Source: Streptomyces ochraceiscleroticus (GTDB lineage: Bacteria > Actinomycetota > Actinomycetes > Streptomycetales > Streptomycetaceae). Taken from it: a stretch of 64,000 bases of DNA. The translations under genes were made by a program, and so were the position numbers. The notes beneath the pieces were generated by a model. It ran no database searches and was not told the DNA's origin. It saw only the letters and a program-made list of their open reading frames with translations. Positions 51,544 to 60,114 of this stretch are shown here, piece after piece. Every line of letters starts with the position of its first letter. The stretch's first letter is position 1. Location of the stretch: positions 62,001 through 126,000 of the forward strand of contig NZ_JOAX01000001.1 in the NCBI RefSeq assembly GCF_000720485.1, written 5' to 3'.

Positions 51544-53751
51544 TTACTCGGCTTCCCGCCTCTCGCGGAAGTCGGCCAGGAAATCTTCGGCCTCGCGGGT
51601 CCAAGGGTGGGTCGGGCCGAGTGTCCGGGCGCGGCCTTCGACGACGGCCTCGCCGTGTGCGATCGCCTCGGCCGATTCGCCGAGTGCGTCGAGGACGGAG
51701 CTCAGGAGGGAGCGGGTGTTGAGGGTGAGCCAGTAGTCCGAGCCGTAGAGGCGTTCGGCGAGAGCGACGGCGCTGCGGGCGGCGGGGAGGGCCTGATCAG
51801 GGCGGCCGGCGTAGAAGAGGCCGCGCGCGCAGGACGCCTCGCAGGTCGCGGTGATGGCGTGGTCGGGGCCGAGGGCCCGGTGGCAGTCCGCGACGAGGGA
51901 CGCGGCGTTGTCTGCCTCCGCTTCGAGCTCCGGGCCGTTCGGTACGTCCAGGAGGAATGCCCGGGCCAGGAAGGTCAGGGGGTGGTCGGGGCCCAGTACA
52001 GCGGTCCGGCCGGCCACCGCGCGGCGGACGAACGTCATGGCCTCGGGAACCCGGTCGAGGGGCTGGAGTGGGTAAGCCAGTGCCATGCAACTGGTGAGGG
52101 TGTCCGGCGCGGCCGGGCCGAGGACGCGCTCACGGTCGGCGAGCACCTCTTGGTGCAGCGCCTCCGACTCCGCGTAGCGGCCGAGGCGGAAGAGTGCCCG
52201 GCCCATGCGCTCCCGGAGCCGCAGGACGGTGGGATCGTCCGCACCGAGCCGGCGGCTCGCCCGCTCCACCGCCTCCTGAACCACCGTCAGTGCGGGCGCG
52301 TAGTCACCCGCCCGGTGCAGCGCCGTCACCAGCCGCAGCAGCGATTCGGCGACCGCCTCGACGGTCGGCCCGCTCACCTCCGGCCCTGCCGCGATCCGGC
52401 GCAGGAGCGCGACCGCGTGCGGTACGAGGAGAGTGGTGCGGGGGTCCGGCGCGCCGCGCTGGGGTACTTCCGGCAGGGCCTTCAGAAGCTGACCGGCGGC
52501 CGTGGCGGCGAGGGCCTCGCGCTGTTCGGGCGGGATGGTGCGGGCGACGCTGTCCAGGAGCACGCCGTGGGTGCGGACGCAGCGCACCCCGCCCCCGACC
52601 AGTTCGGTCAGGGACTGGTCCAGGAGGCCGCGGAGGGACACCTCGACGCGGTGGGGCGGGAGGTCGGCGGATATGCCGACGCCGGAGAGGAGGGAGAGGG
52701 GGAGCGGGTCGTTCGACCAGCAGGAGAGCAGGCGGAGCAGGGTGACGGCCTCCGGCAGGCCCTGGCGTTCGAGGGCCGTGAGGGAGAACTGCCAGGTGCT
52801 GCTGATCAGATGGCGGGAGTCACTGTCGCCGGTGGCCAGAGCTCCCTGGTCCAGGAGGTCGATCGGGTCGGTGCCTTCGTCACCGTCGAGGTTGGCGCCG
52901 TACTGCGCCATCGTCCAGGGATCGATGACCTGGTGGGCGAGGAAGCCGCCCGCCAGGGTCAGGGCCAGGGGCAGTCGGCCGAGGCGGTCGGCCACCTCGG
53001 CGGCCTCCTCCTCCGTACCGGCCTCGGGGGCCAGGTCGCAGAGGACGCGGGCGGCGTCCTCGCGGGGGAGTACGCCCAACTGCAACAGCTCCGCGCCGGG
53101 CCACCAGTGGCGGGCCGCCTGGCGGGTGGTGACCAGGACCGTGCCCCGCGGACTCGTCCGCAGCCAGCCGCCGTCCCTCAACACCGCCGGGTCGTCCGCG
53201 TTGTCCAGGACGAGGAGCCAGGGACGGTCGGAGCGGTCCAGGTGGTCCCAGACCAGGTCGGCTGCGGCGCGCAGGCCACTGCGGGCGGCGGTCAGTTCGC
53301 CTTCGTTCGCGCCTCGGTCGGCGGCGACCGCGAGCATGCCTGTACGGAGGGAGGCGGTGTCCGAGGCGTTGACCCACAGGCCGATGCGGCCCGCTGGGCC
53401 CGTCGCGTACTGGAAGAGGGTGTACGCGACGGCCGTCTTGCCGCAGCCGCCGAGGCCGTGGAGTACGTACACCTGGCTGCCCGGGGCGTCGGGACCGACC
53501 GAGGCCCGCAGGCGCTCCATCAGTTCGGTGCGGTCGCGCAGGACGGATGGTGCGCGGCCCACGGAGGGCCAGCGGACGGAGTCCAGGCCGGACCATGCGC
53601 CTCCGGCGCTGTCCTGGCCGCCACCACCGCCACCACCGCCGTAGTAGTGGTTCTCGATGATGTGCTGATCTCCGGATGCCTGGTAGATGCGGCTGTGGCC
53701 CTCGGCCCGCGCGTCGTTGCCGCCGTTCGCTGGTCCTGCGCCGCCGTTCAC
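51544..53751 (-). CDS. STAND protein: NB-ARC ATPase with C-terminal TPR repeats (paralogue 2)
   Basis: The protein has 735 residues and the same layout as its downstream paralogue: N-terminal RIYQASGDQHIIENHYYG, a Gly-rich linker, Walker A GLGGCGKT, Walker B WLLVLDNAD, GRLPLAL and RTHGVLLDSV, then TPR repeats. The NTPase region is almost identical between the two at DNA level, while the TPR half is clearly diverged. GTG at 53751 has GGGGGAG upstream. It lies 81 bp from paralogue 1 on the same strand, so the pair is probably co-transcribed, with an RsbW-like ATPase gene upstream on the same strand. Confidence 0.88.
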   Translation of the reverse strand: MNGGAGPANGGNDARAEGHSRIYQASGDQHIIENHYYGGGGGGGGQDSAGGAWSGLDSVRWPSVGRAPSVLRDRTELMERLRASVGPDAPGSQVYVLHGLGGCGKTAVAYTLFQYATGPAGRIGLWVNASDTASLRTGMLAVAADRGANEGELTAARSGLRAAADLVWDHLDRSDRPWLLVLDNADDPAVLRDGGWLRTSPRGTVLVTTRQAARHWWPGAELLQLGVLPREDAARVLCDLAPEAGTEEEAAEVADRLGRLPLALTLAGGFLAHQVIDPWTMAQYGANLDGDEGTDPIDLLDQGALATGDSDSRHLISSTWQFSLTALERQGLPEAVTLLRLLSCWSNDPLPLSLLSGVGISADLPPHRVEVSLRGLLDQSLTELVGGGVRCVRTHGVLLDSVARTIPPEQREALAATAAGQLLKALPEVPQRGAPDPRTTLLVPHAVALLRRIAAGPEVSGPTVEAVAESLLRLVTALHRAGDYAPALTVVQEAVERASRRLGADDPTVLRLRERMGRALFRLGRYAESEALHQEVLADRERVLGPAAPDTLTSCMALAYPLQPLDRVPEAMTFVRRAVAGRTAVLGPDHPLTFLARAFLLDVPNGPELEAEADNAASLVADCHRALGPDHAITATCEASCARGLFYAGRPDQALPAARSAVALAERLYGSDYWLTLNTRSLLSSVLDALGESAEAIAHGEAVVEGRARTLGPTHPWTREAEDFLADFRERREAE

Positions 53752-53825
53752 TGCTCCCCCTCCGGCTCTCCCGCCCGCTGTGGCAAGGGAGTTCGGATCA
53801 GACTAGATCACGGCGGGCGGGGCCG

Positions 53826-54311
53826 TCAGGACATGTTCAGCAGGGCGCCCTCGCGCCACTTGAGGATCTTGTCGAAGCTGACCACCGCGCCCCGGCGGCC
53901 GGTCCGGTTGCGGTAGCGGACCTGGTCGGTGAGGGCCTCGATCAAGAAGAGCCCCCGTCCGTGCTCGGCCTGGGCGGGGGCGGGGGCGTGTCGGCGGTGC
54001 ACCGTGGGTTCCGTCCGCGGCGAACGGTCGTGGGGCCCGGGGCCCGAGGCCCGGTCCTGGAATCCCGGACCGGAGTCCGTGACCTCGATGCGGCACGTGT
54101 CGCCGTCGATGAAGGCCGTGACGCGGTACTCCTCGGCGGCGCCGTCACCGTGCTCGACGGCGTTCGCGCAGGCTTCGGAGAGGGCGAGCGAGAGGTCGTA
54201 ACAGACGTCCGGGTCGACGCCCGCGGTCTCCATCGTCCCCAGCAGCAGCCGGCGCGCGAGCGGCACGCTCGCTGCCTCCCGCCGAAGATGGAGGGACCAC
54301 CAGATGCTCAT
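53826..54311 (-). CDS. RsbW-like ATP-binding protein (HATPase_c_2)
   Basis: The protein has 161 residues. Bergerat-fold motifs are CYDLSLALSEACANAVEHGD (N box), VTDSGPGFQD (G1) and EHGRGLFLIEALTDQVRYR (G2), all intact. Between G1 and G2 there is a Pro/His-rich insert. Such proteins phosphorylate anti-sigma antagonists or bind sigma factors. ATG at 54311 has GGAG directly upstream. It lies 74 bp upstream of the STAND pair in the same direction, so it may be co-transcribed with them, although no functional link is proven. Confidence 0.92.
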   Translation of the reverse strand: MSIWWSLHLRREAASVPLARRLLLGTMETAGVDPDVCYDLSLALSEACANAVEHGDGAAEEYRVTAFIDGDTCRIEVTDSGPGFQDRASGPGPHDRSPRTEPTVHRRHAPAPAQAEHGRGLFLIEALTDQVRYRNRTGRRGAVVSFDKILKWREGALLNMS

Positions 54312-54796
54312 CGCTCCAGCCTCCTGGCCGCGGCTCGACATATCGATACGTATTGCCGCACACCATGGTCGGTAAGCGTGGGTTTGACGTGACTCCGCCC
54401 ATTCGGCGGACGCGGCCATTGAGCGTACCGGTGTAAAAGGCCCGTGGGCGCGCCCCTGCGCGCGCCCCTGCAATTGCGGTAGCCGGACTCCGGCCGATCT
54501 CCGGCGGGTTCGCCGGGCACACGGAGCGCTGCCGTGCCGACCGCCCTGGTCACGGGGCATGTGCGCCCCGCATCGGATGACCGTTTGAAACCGCTTACTG
54601 TCCGTCTAAGACCGTTTGCATCTTTCTACTGATTGTCGACGTTCGGGCGGTCGGGAACACCCGCGCGAAAGCGTGCGCGGCACGGCCGTCTGGATGCCCG
54701 TAGCCGGCGCCGGTCCGTCCGTTCGGCGGGCGCCGGAATGTCCGGAAGCGGCTACGGCCTCTGGACGGCCGCGCGCGTTCGCTCTTCTTCTCCCTA
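54312..54796. other. 485-bp intergenic stretch
   Basis: It holds the promoter zone of the RsbW-like gene, with AT-rich DNA at 54560-54640 (TTGCATC, TACTGATTG), and the approach to the copper cluster. Short overlapping open frames lack codon bias; no gene is called. Confidence 0.45.
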
Positions 54797-54829
54797 TACC
54801 CCGCCGGGTACCGGATACCCGGGCGGGTA
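54797..54829 (+). promoter_or_regulatory. Two CsoR-like copper operators before the copper gene cluster
   Basis: TACCCCGCCGGGTA (54797-54810) and TACCCGGGCGGGTA (54816-54829) are two sites of the form TACCC-N4-GGGTA, 19 bp apart, lying 70-100 bp upstream of the Met/His-rich membrane protein. This architecture is that of CsoR-type copper-sensing repressors in actinobacteria. They lie inside a longer open frame, which argues that translation starts downstream at 54900. Confidence 0.7.
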
Positions 54830-54899
54830 CTCAACGCCCTACCCCGGCCGGTGTCCGGGAGCGCCCGCCCTGCCGTATGCGTCCGGTACGCGCAGTGGG

Positions 54900-55913
54900 A
54901 TGATGGCGCCCGCCATGCATTCTCCCGAGGGGCGCGCCGCGGCCGATCTGCGGTTGCTCAGGGCCGCGGTGTTCACCGCGGCCTGCGTTGCGCTGGCCGC
55001 CGCGGGACACATGATCGGTTCCTGCGCCACCGTCCCGCTGTGGACGCTGGGCGCGGGCTGCGTCGGCGTACTGGCCGTCGCCGTCCCCCTCGCCGGCCGC
55101 GAACGCACGCTGCCGGGCATCGCCGTCGCCCTCGCCTTCGGGCAGCTCGCGCTGCACGCGCTCTTCATGGTCGGGCAGCGCGGCATGGCGGTACAGCTTC
55201 CTGCCGATGGGGCGCAGGGCCTGAGCGACCGCGCCGCGATCGGGCTCGCCCGCCAGATGACCTGCGGGTTCGGCACCGGGCGGCTGGACGCCGCAGAGGC
55301 ACGGGAGATCCTCGCCGGGGCCGGGATCGGCCCCGGGGCGGCCACCCACGCGGCGCACGACGCGGCCGGGAACGGCATGGCCATGCATGAGATGGCCGGG
55401 CATGGCACGGCCGGGCATGACATGGCCGGGCATGGCACGGCCGGGCATGACATGGCCGGGCATGGCACGGCCGGGCATGGCACGGCCGGGCATGACATGG
55501 CGGTGCACGGTACGACGAGTACCGGCTCCGGACTCTCCGCCGTCGTGCACCACTTCGACTTCGGTTCCCTCGTCGGGCTGCTGCCCTCGCTGCCCATGCT
55601 GCTCGGGCACCTGCTCGCGGCGCTGGCCGCCGGCTGGCTGCTGCGCCGCGGCGAGGCCGCGCTGTGGCGGCTCGTACGGCTGTCCGCGCCTGCCGCGCGG
55701 GAGGCCGCGACGGCCGTAACGGCCGCGTTGCTCGGCGCACTGCGTACCGCGCTGCGCCTCGTGTGCGCGCTGTGCGCCGGGCTCCTGGGCGCCGCGGACA
55801 CTACTCCGCGCGCCTCCGTTTCGTACGGGCATGACAAAGCCCGGCCCGAAGAGCTCGTGCTCCAGCACAGTGTCGTCAGGCGGGGGCCGCCCCGCTTCGC
55901 CCTCGCGGCCTGA
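54900..55913 (+). CDS. Polytopic membrane protein with Met/His-rich copper-binding repeat loop
   Basis: The protein has 337 residues. Three N-terminal helices (~18-38, 42-60, 65-85) are followed by a soluble loop with a 20-odd-residue spacer and repeats such as MHEMAGHGTAGHDMAGHGTA (DNA ~55376-55505). Then come two more membrane helices (LVGLLPSLPMLLGHLLAALAAGWLL and a C-terminal one) and a cytoplasmic tail. The Met/His repeats suit Cu(I)/Cu(II) binding. It opens the copper cluster and follows two CsoR-like sites. ATG at 54900 was chosen over 54633 or 54738 because those would place the operators inside the gene; ATG at 54903 and 54915 are nearby alternatives. Confidence 0.8.
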   Translation: MMAPAMHSPEGRAAADLRLLRAAVFTAACVALAAAGHMIGSCATVPLWTLGAGCVGVLAVAVPLAGRERTLPGIAVALAFGQLALHALFMVGQRGMAVQLPADGAQGLSDRAAIGLARQMTCGFGTGRLDAAEAREILAGAGIGPGAATHAAHDAAGNGMAMHEMAGHGTAGHDMAGHGTAGHDMAGHGTAGHGTAGHDMAVHGTTSTGSGLSAVVHHFDFGSLVGLLPSLPMLLGHLLAALAAGWLLRRGEAALWRLVRLSAPAAREAATAVTAALLGALRTALRLVCALCAGLLGAADTTPRASVSYGHDKARPEELVLQHSVVRRGPPRFALAA

Positions 55914-56049
55914 CGTCACGCGCAGCACCAGTACACCCGCAGGACCGGGGCCCGGACGCGTTCCGGGCGGGCTGCCGTCGGCGTGCCGTCGCCGCATGCG
56001 CGCATTCAGCCACAGCCCTTGTCCCTCCTGTCTGAGGAGTGTCCTCACC

Positions 56050-56817
56050 ATGTCCCACAACACCGCCGTCAGCGGCCCCTCGCGGCGCCGTACCGTCCTG
56101 CGCCGCCTTCCCGTCGTCGGCGGCGCCGCCGCGGGCACCGTCCTGCTGCTCGCGGGCCCCGCGTTCGCGCACGTCACCATCCAGCCGGGCCAGGCCGCCA
56201 AGGGCGACTACGCGACCGTGAACTTCAAGGTCCCCAACGAGCAGGACAACGCCTCGACCGTGAAGCTGGAGGTCGACCTGCCCGCCGACCACCCGCTGGC
56301 GTCCGCGATGCCGCAGCCGGTGCCCGGCTGGGACGTGAAGGTCACCAAGACCAAGCTCGACAAGCCGGTCGAAGCGCACGGCGAGAAGCTCACGGAAGCC
56401 GTCACCAAGATCACCTGGACCGGCGGCAAGATCGAGCCCGGCCAGTTCCAGCAGTTCCCGGTCTCCCTCGGCGCCCTCCCCGAGGACGCCGACCAGCTCG
56501 TCTTCAAGGCGCTGCAGACGTACGACAACAAGGAGGTCGTGCGCTGGATCGAGCCCGCGAAGGAGGGCGCGCCGGAGCCCGACAACCCCGCGCCGGTACT
56601 GAAGCTCGTCGACGCGGGCGCCGCTGAGCAGGGCGGCGGTACGGACCCGGCAAGTGCCGAGGACGCCAAGGGCGGCGCGGACGCCGGGAAGAGCAGCACG
56701 ACCACCGCCGCCGACGGCACCGACAACACCGCCCGCGTACTGGGCGTGGTCGGCATCGTGGTCGGCGTCATCGGTGTCGGCTTCGGCCTCTTCGCGGGGC
56801 GGCGCCGCACCACCTGA
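56050..56817 (+). CDS. YcnI-family (DUF1775) extracytoplasmic copper-binding protein
   Basis: The protein has 255 residues. A signal peptide (VVGGAAAGTVLLLAGPAFA) leaves a mature N terminus starting HVTIQPG; the N-terminal His (residue 41) together with a conserved Glu/Trp is the Cu(II) site of YcnI proteins. The DUF1775 domain runs to ~190 (VPNEQDNASTVKLEVDLP, WDVKVTKTKLDKPV, ITWTGGKIEPGQFQQFPVSL), followed by an Ala/Asp-rich linker and one C-terminal TM anchor with a basic end. GAGGAG at 56034-56039 is the ribosome-binding site for ATG 56050; it lies in the palindrome TGAGGAGTGTCCTCA. Confidence 0.92.
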   Translation: MSHNTAVSGPSRRRTVLRRLPVVGGAAAGTVLLLAGPAFAHVTIQPGQAAKGDYATVNFKVPNEQDNASTVKLEVDLPADHPLASAMPQPVPGWDVKVTKTKLDKPVEAHGEKLTEAVTKITWTGGKIEPGQFQQFPVSLGALPEDADQLVFKALQTYDNKEVVRWIEPAKEGAPEPDNPAPVLKLVDAGAAEQGGGTDPASAEDAKGGADAGKSSTTTAADGTDNTARVLGVVGIVVGVIGVGFGLFAGRRRTT

Positions 56818-56935
56818 ACCGGTCGTACTCGGACCAGCCGGCCGGTTCCTTCCTGCCTGCACGGCGCGCCCGCCCCGGCCACCCCGCGGCCCCCAGCGGG
56901 CCCCGGGACGCCGGGGCGGTGCGCCCGGCCGGCAC

Positions 56936-56965
56936 CCACAACGGATATCGGCCTCCACAACGGAT
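56936..56965 (+). promoter_or_regulatory. Direct repeat before sco
   Basis: CCACAACGGAT occurs at 56936-56946 and 56955-56965, 19 bp apart, ending 20 bp upstream of the Sco start codon. It could be an activator or repressor site for the sco operon; no matching regulator is known to me. Confidence 0.4.
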
Positions 56966-56985
56966 CTACGGGATACCACTGAGCA

Positions 56986-57642
56986 ATGCGCAGAACACCC
57001 AAGCTCGCCGCCGCCGCCCTCGTGGCGGCCGCGGCCCTCACCCTCTCGGCCTGCGGCAGCGACAGCGGCGGTGACGGCGGCGGCCCCGCCGCCAGCGTCT
57101 CCGGCGCCCAGTCGAAGCCGGTCGTCACGCTCGACGACGCGATGGAGAAGCCGGACCTCGTCCTCACGGACAGCGACGGCAAGAAGTACGACCTGATCAA
57201 GGAGACCAAGGGGCGGCCGACGCTGATCTACTTCGGCTACACCCACTGCCCCGACGCCTGCCCGGCCGTCATGGGCAACATCGACGTGGCGCGCAAGCAG
57301 CTCCCCAAGGCGGAGCAGAAGAAGCTGCGGATCGTCTTCGTCACGACCGACCCGAAGCGGGACACCCCGGAGCGGCTGAAGTCCTGGCTGAACGGTTTCG
57401 GCGCCGACATCGTCGGCCTGACCGGCGACTTCGCCACCATCCAGGGCGCCGCCTCGGCCGTGAACGTCGGCGTCTCCAAGCCGGTCAAGAAGAAGAACGG
57501 CGACATCCTCGTCGACCACGGGCTGCAGGTGCTGATGGCCTCCCCGAAGGACGACAGGATCCACTGGCTCGGCATGAAGGACGCGGGGCCCGAGGACTAC
57601 GCCCGCGCACTTCCCAAGATCATCAAGGGGCAGAACCCGTGA
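56986..57642 (+). CDS. sco: Sco/SenC copper chaperone lipoprotein
   Basis: The protein has 218 residues. Lipobox LSAC gives lipid-modified Cys23. The thioredoxin-like domain carries the copper site CPDAC (C88 and C92) in YFGYTHCPDACPAVM and the third ligand H178 in ILVDHGLQ. Sco proteins deliver copper to the CuA site of cytochrome c oxidase; in S. lividans a Sco of this type supports oxidase assembly and copper-dependent development. ATG at 56986 is followed by ecuC, whose GTG overlaps the sco stop by 4 bp (GTGA), indicating coupling. No strong ribosome-binding site is seen. Confidence 0.95.
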   Translation: MRRTPKLAAAALVAAAALTLSACGSDSGGDGGGPAASVSGAQSKPVVTLDDAMEKPDLVLTDSDGKKYDLIKETKGRPTLIYFGYTHCPDACPAVMGNIDVARKQLPKAEQKKLRIVFVTTDPKRDTPERLKSWLNGFGADIVGLTGDFATIQGAASAVNVGVSKPVKKKNGDILVDHGLQVLMASPKDDRIHWLGMKDAGPEDYARALPKIIKGQNP

Positions 57643-58097
57643 ACCGCCGTACCGCATTCGCCGCCGCGCTCGCCGCCACCGCCGGACTCGCCCTCGCCGG
57701 ATGCGGCGGGGACAGCGCGCCCGAGCTGAAGGTCTCCGGCGCGTACATGCCGCAGCCCGTCATGAAGGACATGGCCGGCGGCTTCCTCGTCATCAAGAAC
57801 AACGGTGACACCGCCGACAAGCTGACCTCGGTCACCAGCGACCTCTCCGACGACGTCACCATGCACCGGACCTCCGGCGCCAAGATGGAGCAGGTCGACT
57901 CGCTGGCCATCCCCGCGCACGGCGAGCTGAAGCTCTCCCGCGGCGGCAACCACCTGATGTTCATGGCACTGAAGAAGAAGCCCGAGAACGGCGACAAGGT
58001 CTCCGTCGAGCTGCACTTCGGCAAGGCGAAGCCGATCAAGGCCGTACTGCCCGTCAAGGCCACCAACTACGACCCGCAGCACGCCGGGCACCAGTAG
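57639..58097 (+). CDS. ecuC: Extracytoplasmic copper chaperone (PCuAC domain lipoprotein)
   Basis: The protein has 152 residues. Lipobox LAGC gives Cys22. The cupredoxin-like PCuAC domain has the copper-binding residues M75/H76, M83, H105 and M107; the spacing M-X21-H-X-M is exact. This matches ECuC of S. lividans, which passes Cu(I) to Sco. GTG at 57639 overlaps the sco stop. The next gene begins 13 bp after the stop, so the genes form one operon. It works on the outer face of the membrane. Confidence 0.94.
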   Translation: MNRRTAFAAALAATAGLALAGCGGDSAPELKVSGAYMPQPVMKDMAGGFLVIKNNGDTADKLTSVTSDLSDDVTMHRTSGAKMEQVDSLAIPAHGELKLSRGGNHLMFMALKKKPENGDKVSVELHFGKAKPIKAVLPVKATNYDPQHAGHQ

Positions 58098-58110
58098 GGG
58101 GATCACCGCC

Positions 58111-60114
58111 ATGCCGCTCACCGTTCCCCGCGCCGTGCCGTACCGGGGCCGCCGCGCCGCGCCCCCGGCCCGGACCGCAGCGCTGCGCCTGCTGGTCCTC
58201 GCCGCCGCGCTGCTCGGCGTCCTGCTGGGCGGCGCCGCGCCGGCGTCCGCGCACGCCGCGCTGACGGGCAGCTCACCGGCGCAGGGAGCGGTGGTGCAGA
58301 AGGCACCCGCGCAGGTCACGCTCTCCTTCTCCGAAGGCGTCGCGATGGGCGACGACTCCATCCGCGTACTGGACCCCAAGGGCAAGCGCGTCGACCGCGG
58401 CAAGCTGCTCGACCTGTGCAGCGGCAGCACCGTCAAGTACGGCACGGGGCTGCCGCCCGGCCTCCCCGACGGCACCTACACCGTCGCCTGGCAGGCCGTC
58501 TCCGCCGACAGCCACCCGGTCTCCGGAGCGTTCACCTTCTCCGTCGGCGCACCCTCGAAGTCCGCCGCCGTGGTGCCCCAGCAGGAAGCCGGCGGCGGGC
58601 TGGTCGGCGCGCTGTACGGCATCGTGCGGTACCTCGCCTACGCGGCGTTCGCGCTGCTCGTGGGCGGTGCGTGCTTCGTACTGGCCTGCCGGCCTTCGGC
58701 GGCGCGCAGCCGTCCGGTGCAGCGGCTCGTCGTCCTGAGCTGGGCGACGCTCACCGCCGCCACGATCGTGCTGCTCCTGCTGCGCGCCCCGTACACCGGG
58801 TCCGGCGATCTCGCCGATGCGTTCGACCTCGGCGGCCTCAAGGCGGTACTGGGGACCAAGCCCGGCGCGGCGTTGGTCTCGCGGCTGCTGCTGCTCGCCG
58901 CGGCCGCCCTCTTCATGGCCGTCCTCTTCGGCGCGTACGCCCGGGCCGAAGAGGAGAGCGACGACAAGCGCCGCAAGGACCTGGCCTTCGGGCTGGGCGT
59001 CGGCGGGACGGTCGTCGCGGCGGGCCTCGCCGCGACCTGGGCGATGGCCGAACACGCCTCCACCGGCCTGCAGACCGCCGTCGCGATGCCCGTCGACGTC
59101 GTGCACCTGCTGGCCGTGGCCGGCTGGCTGGGCGGCCTGACCGCCCTGCTGGTCTCCCTCTACCGCGACCCGGCCGCCGTCGACGGGACGGCCGTCCGCC
59201 GCTTCTCCCGCCTCGCCTTCGGGGCCGTACTCGTGCTGGTCGCCACCGGCGTCTACCAGTCCTGGCGCCAGGTCGGCACCTGGCGTGCCCTCACCGACAC
59301 CTCGTACGGGCAGTTGCTGCTGCTCAAGGTCGGCCTGGTCGTCGTGCTCGTCGGGATCGCGGGGGCGTCGCGGCGGTGGACGGGGCGGCTGGGCGGATCG
59401 GTTGCGGGCGCTGTTCCGGCCGCTGCCGGCGTTCCGGCCACTGCCGCCGTGCCTGCCCAGGACGGCTCCCAGGAGGACGCGCCCGAACCGGTACCGGTGT
59501 CCTCCGCGGCCTCCGAGGAGACGGCCGACGCGGCGCACTCCCCCGAGCGTGCCGCGCAGCTCGCCCGGCAGCGGGCCGCCGTCGCCGACGCGCGGCGCAA
59601 GCGCGTCCGGGACGCCGATCCGGTGCGGTACGGGCTGCGCCGCTCCGTCCTCGCCGAGAGCTGCGTCGCCATCGTCCTGCTCGCCGTGACCACCGTCCTG
59701 ACCACCACGGAACCGGCCCGGACGGAGCAGGCGGTGAAGGACTCGGGCCAGTTCGCCGCGGCCGCCCGGCCGGTGTCCGTGACCATCCCGTTCGACACGC
59801 TGGGCCCGAAGGGCAAGGGCACCGCGCGGCTCGACCTCGACCCGGCACGCAGCGGCCGGCCCAGCGATCTGCACCTGCGGATCTCCGGCCCGGACGGCGC
59901 CGCGCGGGACGTCCCCGAGGTAAGGGTGTCGTTCACCTCCAAGGCCGAGCACCTCGGCCCGCTCCCCGCCGCACTGAAGCGCACCGGTACCGGACACTGG
60001 ACGGCGGAGGGCGTCCAGCTTCCGGCGGCGGGCACCTGGCAGCTCTCCCTTGTAGTCCGCACCTCCGACATCGATCAGGTGACCGAGACCAGGAACGTGA
60101 AGATCAGCTCATGA
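58111..60114 (+). CDS. CopC-CopD fusion copper uptake protein (YcnJ-like)
   Basis: The protein has 667 residues. A signal peptide (LRLLVLAAALLGVLLG) leaves mature HAALTGSSPAQGA; the N-terminal His48 and the His in VSADSHPVSGAF are the CopC Cu(II) ligands. Residues ~165-430 are a CopD membrane domain with about eight helices (YLAYAAFALLVGGACFVLAC, VVHLLAVAGWLGGLTALLV). A basic cytoplasmic stretch, one more TM and an extracellular C-terminal domain (~530-667) follow. It would bind copper outside and import it. It overlaps the peroxidase gene by 4 bp (ATGA). Confidence 0.92.
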   Translation: MPLTVPRAVPYRGRRAAPPARTAALRLLVLAAALLGVLLGGAAPASAHAALTGSSPAQGAVVQKAPAQVTLSFSEGVAMGDDSIRVLDPKGKRVDRGKLLDLCSGSTVKYGTGLPPGLPDGTYTVAWQAVSADSHPVSGAFTFSVGAPSKSAAVVPQQEAGGGLVGALYGIVRYLAYAAFALLVGGACFVLACRPSAARSRPVQRLVVLSWATLTAATIVLLLLRAPYTGSGDLADAFDLGGLKAVLGTKPGAALVSRLLLLAAAALFMAVLFGAYARAEEESDDKRRKDLAFGLGVGGTVVAAGLAATWAMAEHASTGLQTAVAMPVDVVHLLAVAGWLGGLTALLVSLYRDPAAVDGTAVRRFSRLAFGAVLVLVATGVYQSWRQVGTWRALTDTSYGQLLLLKVGLVVVLVGIAGASRRWTGRLGGSVAGAVPAAAGVPATAAVPAQDGSQEDAPEPVPVSSAASEETADAAHSPERAAQLARQRAAVADARRKRVRDADPVRYGLRRSVLAESCVAIVLLAVTTVLTTTEPARTEQAVKDSGQFAAAARPVSVTIPFDTLGPKGKGTARLDLDPARSGRPSDLHLRISGPDGAARDVPEVRVSFTSKAEHLGPLPAALKRTGTGHWTAEGVQLPAAGTWQLSLVVRTSDIDQVTETRNVKISS

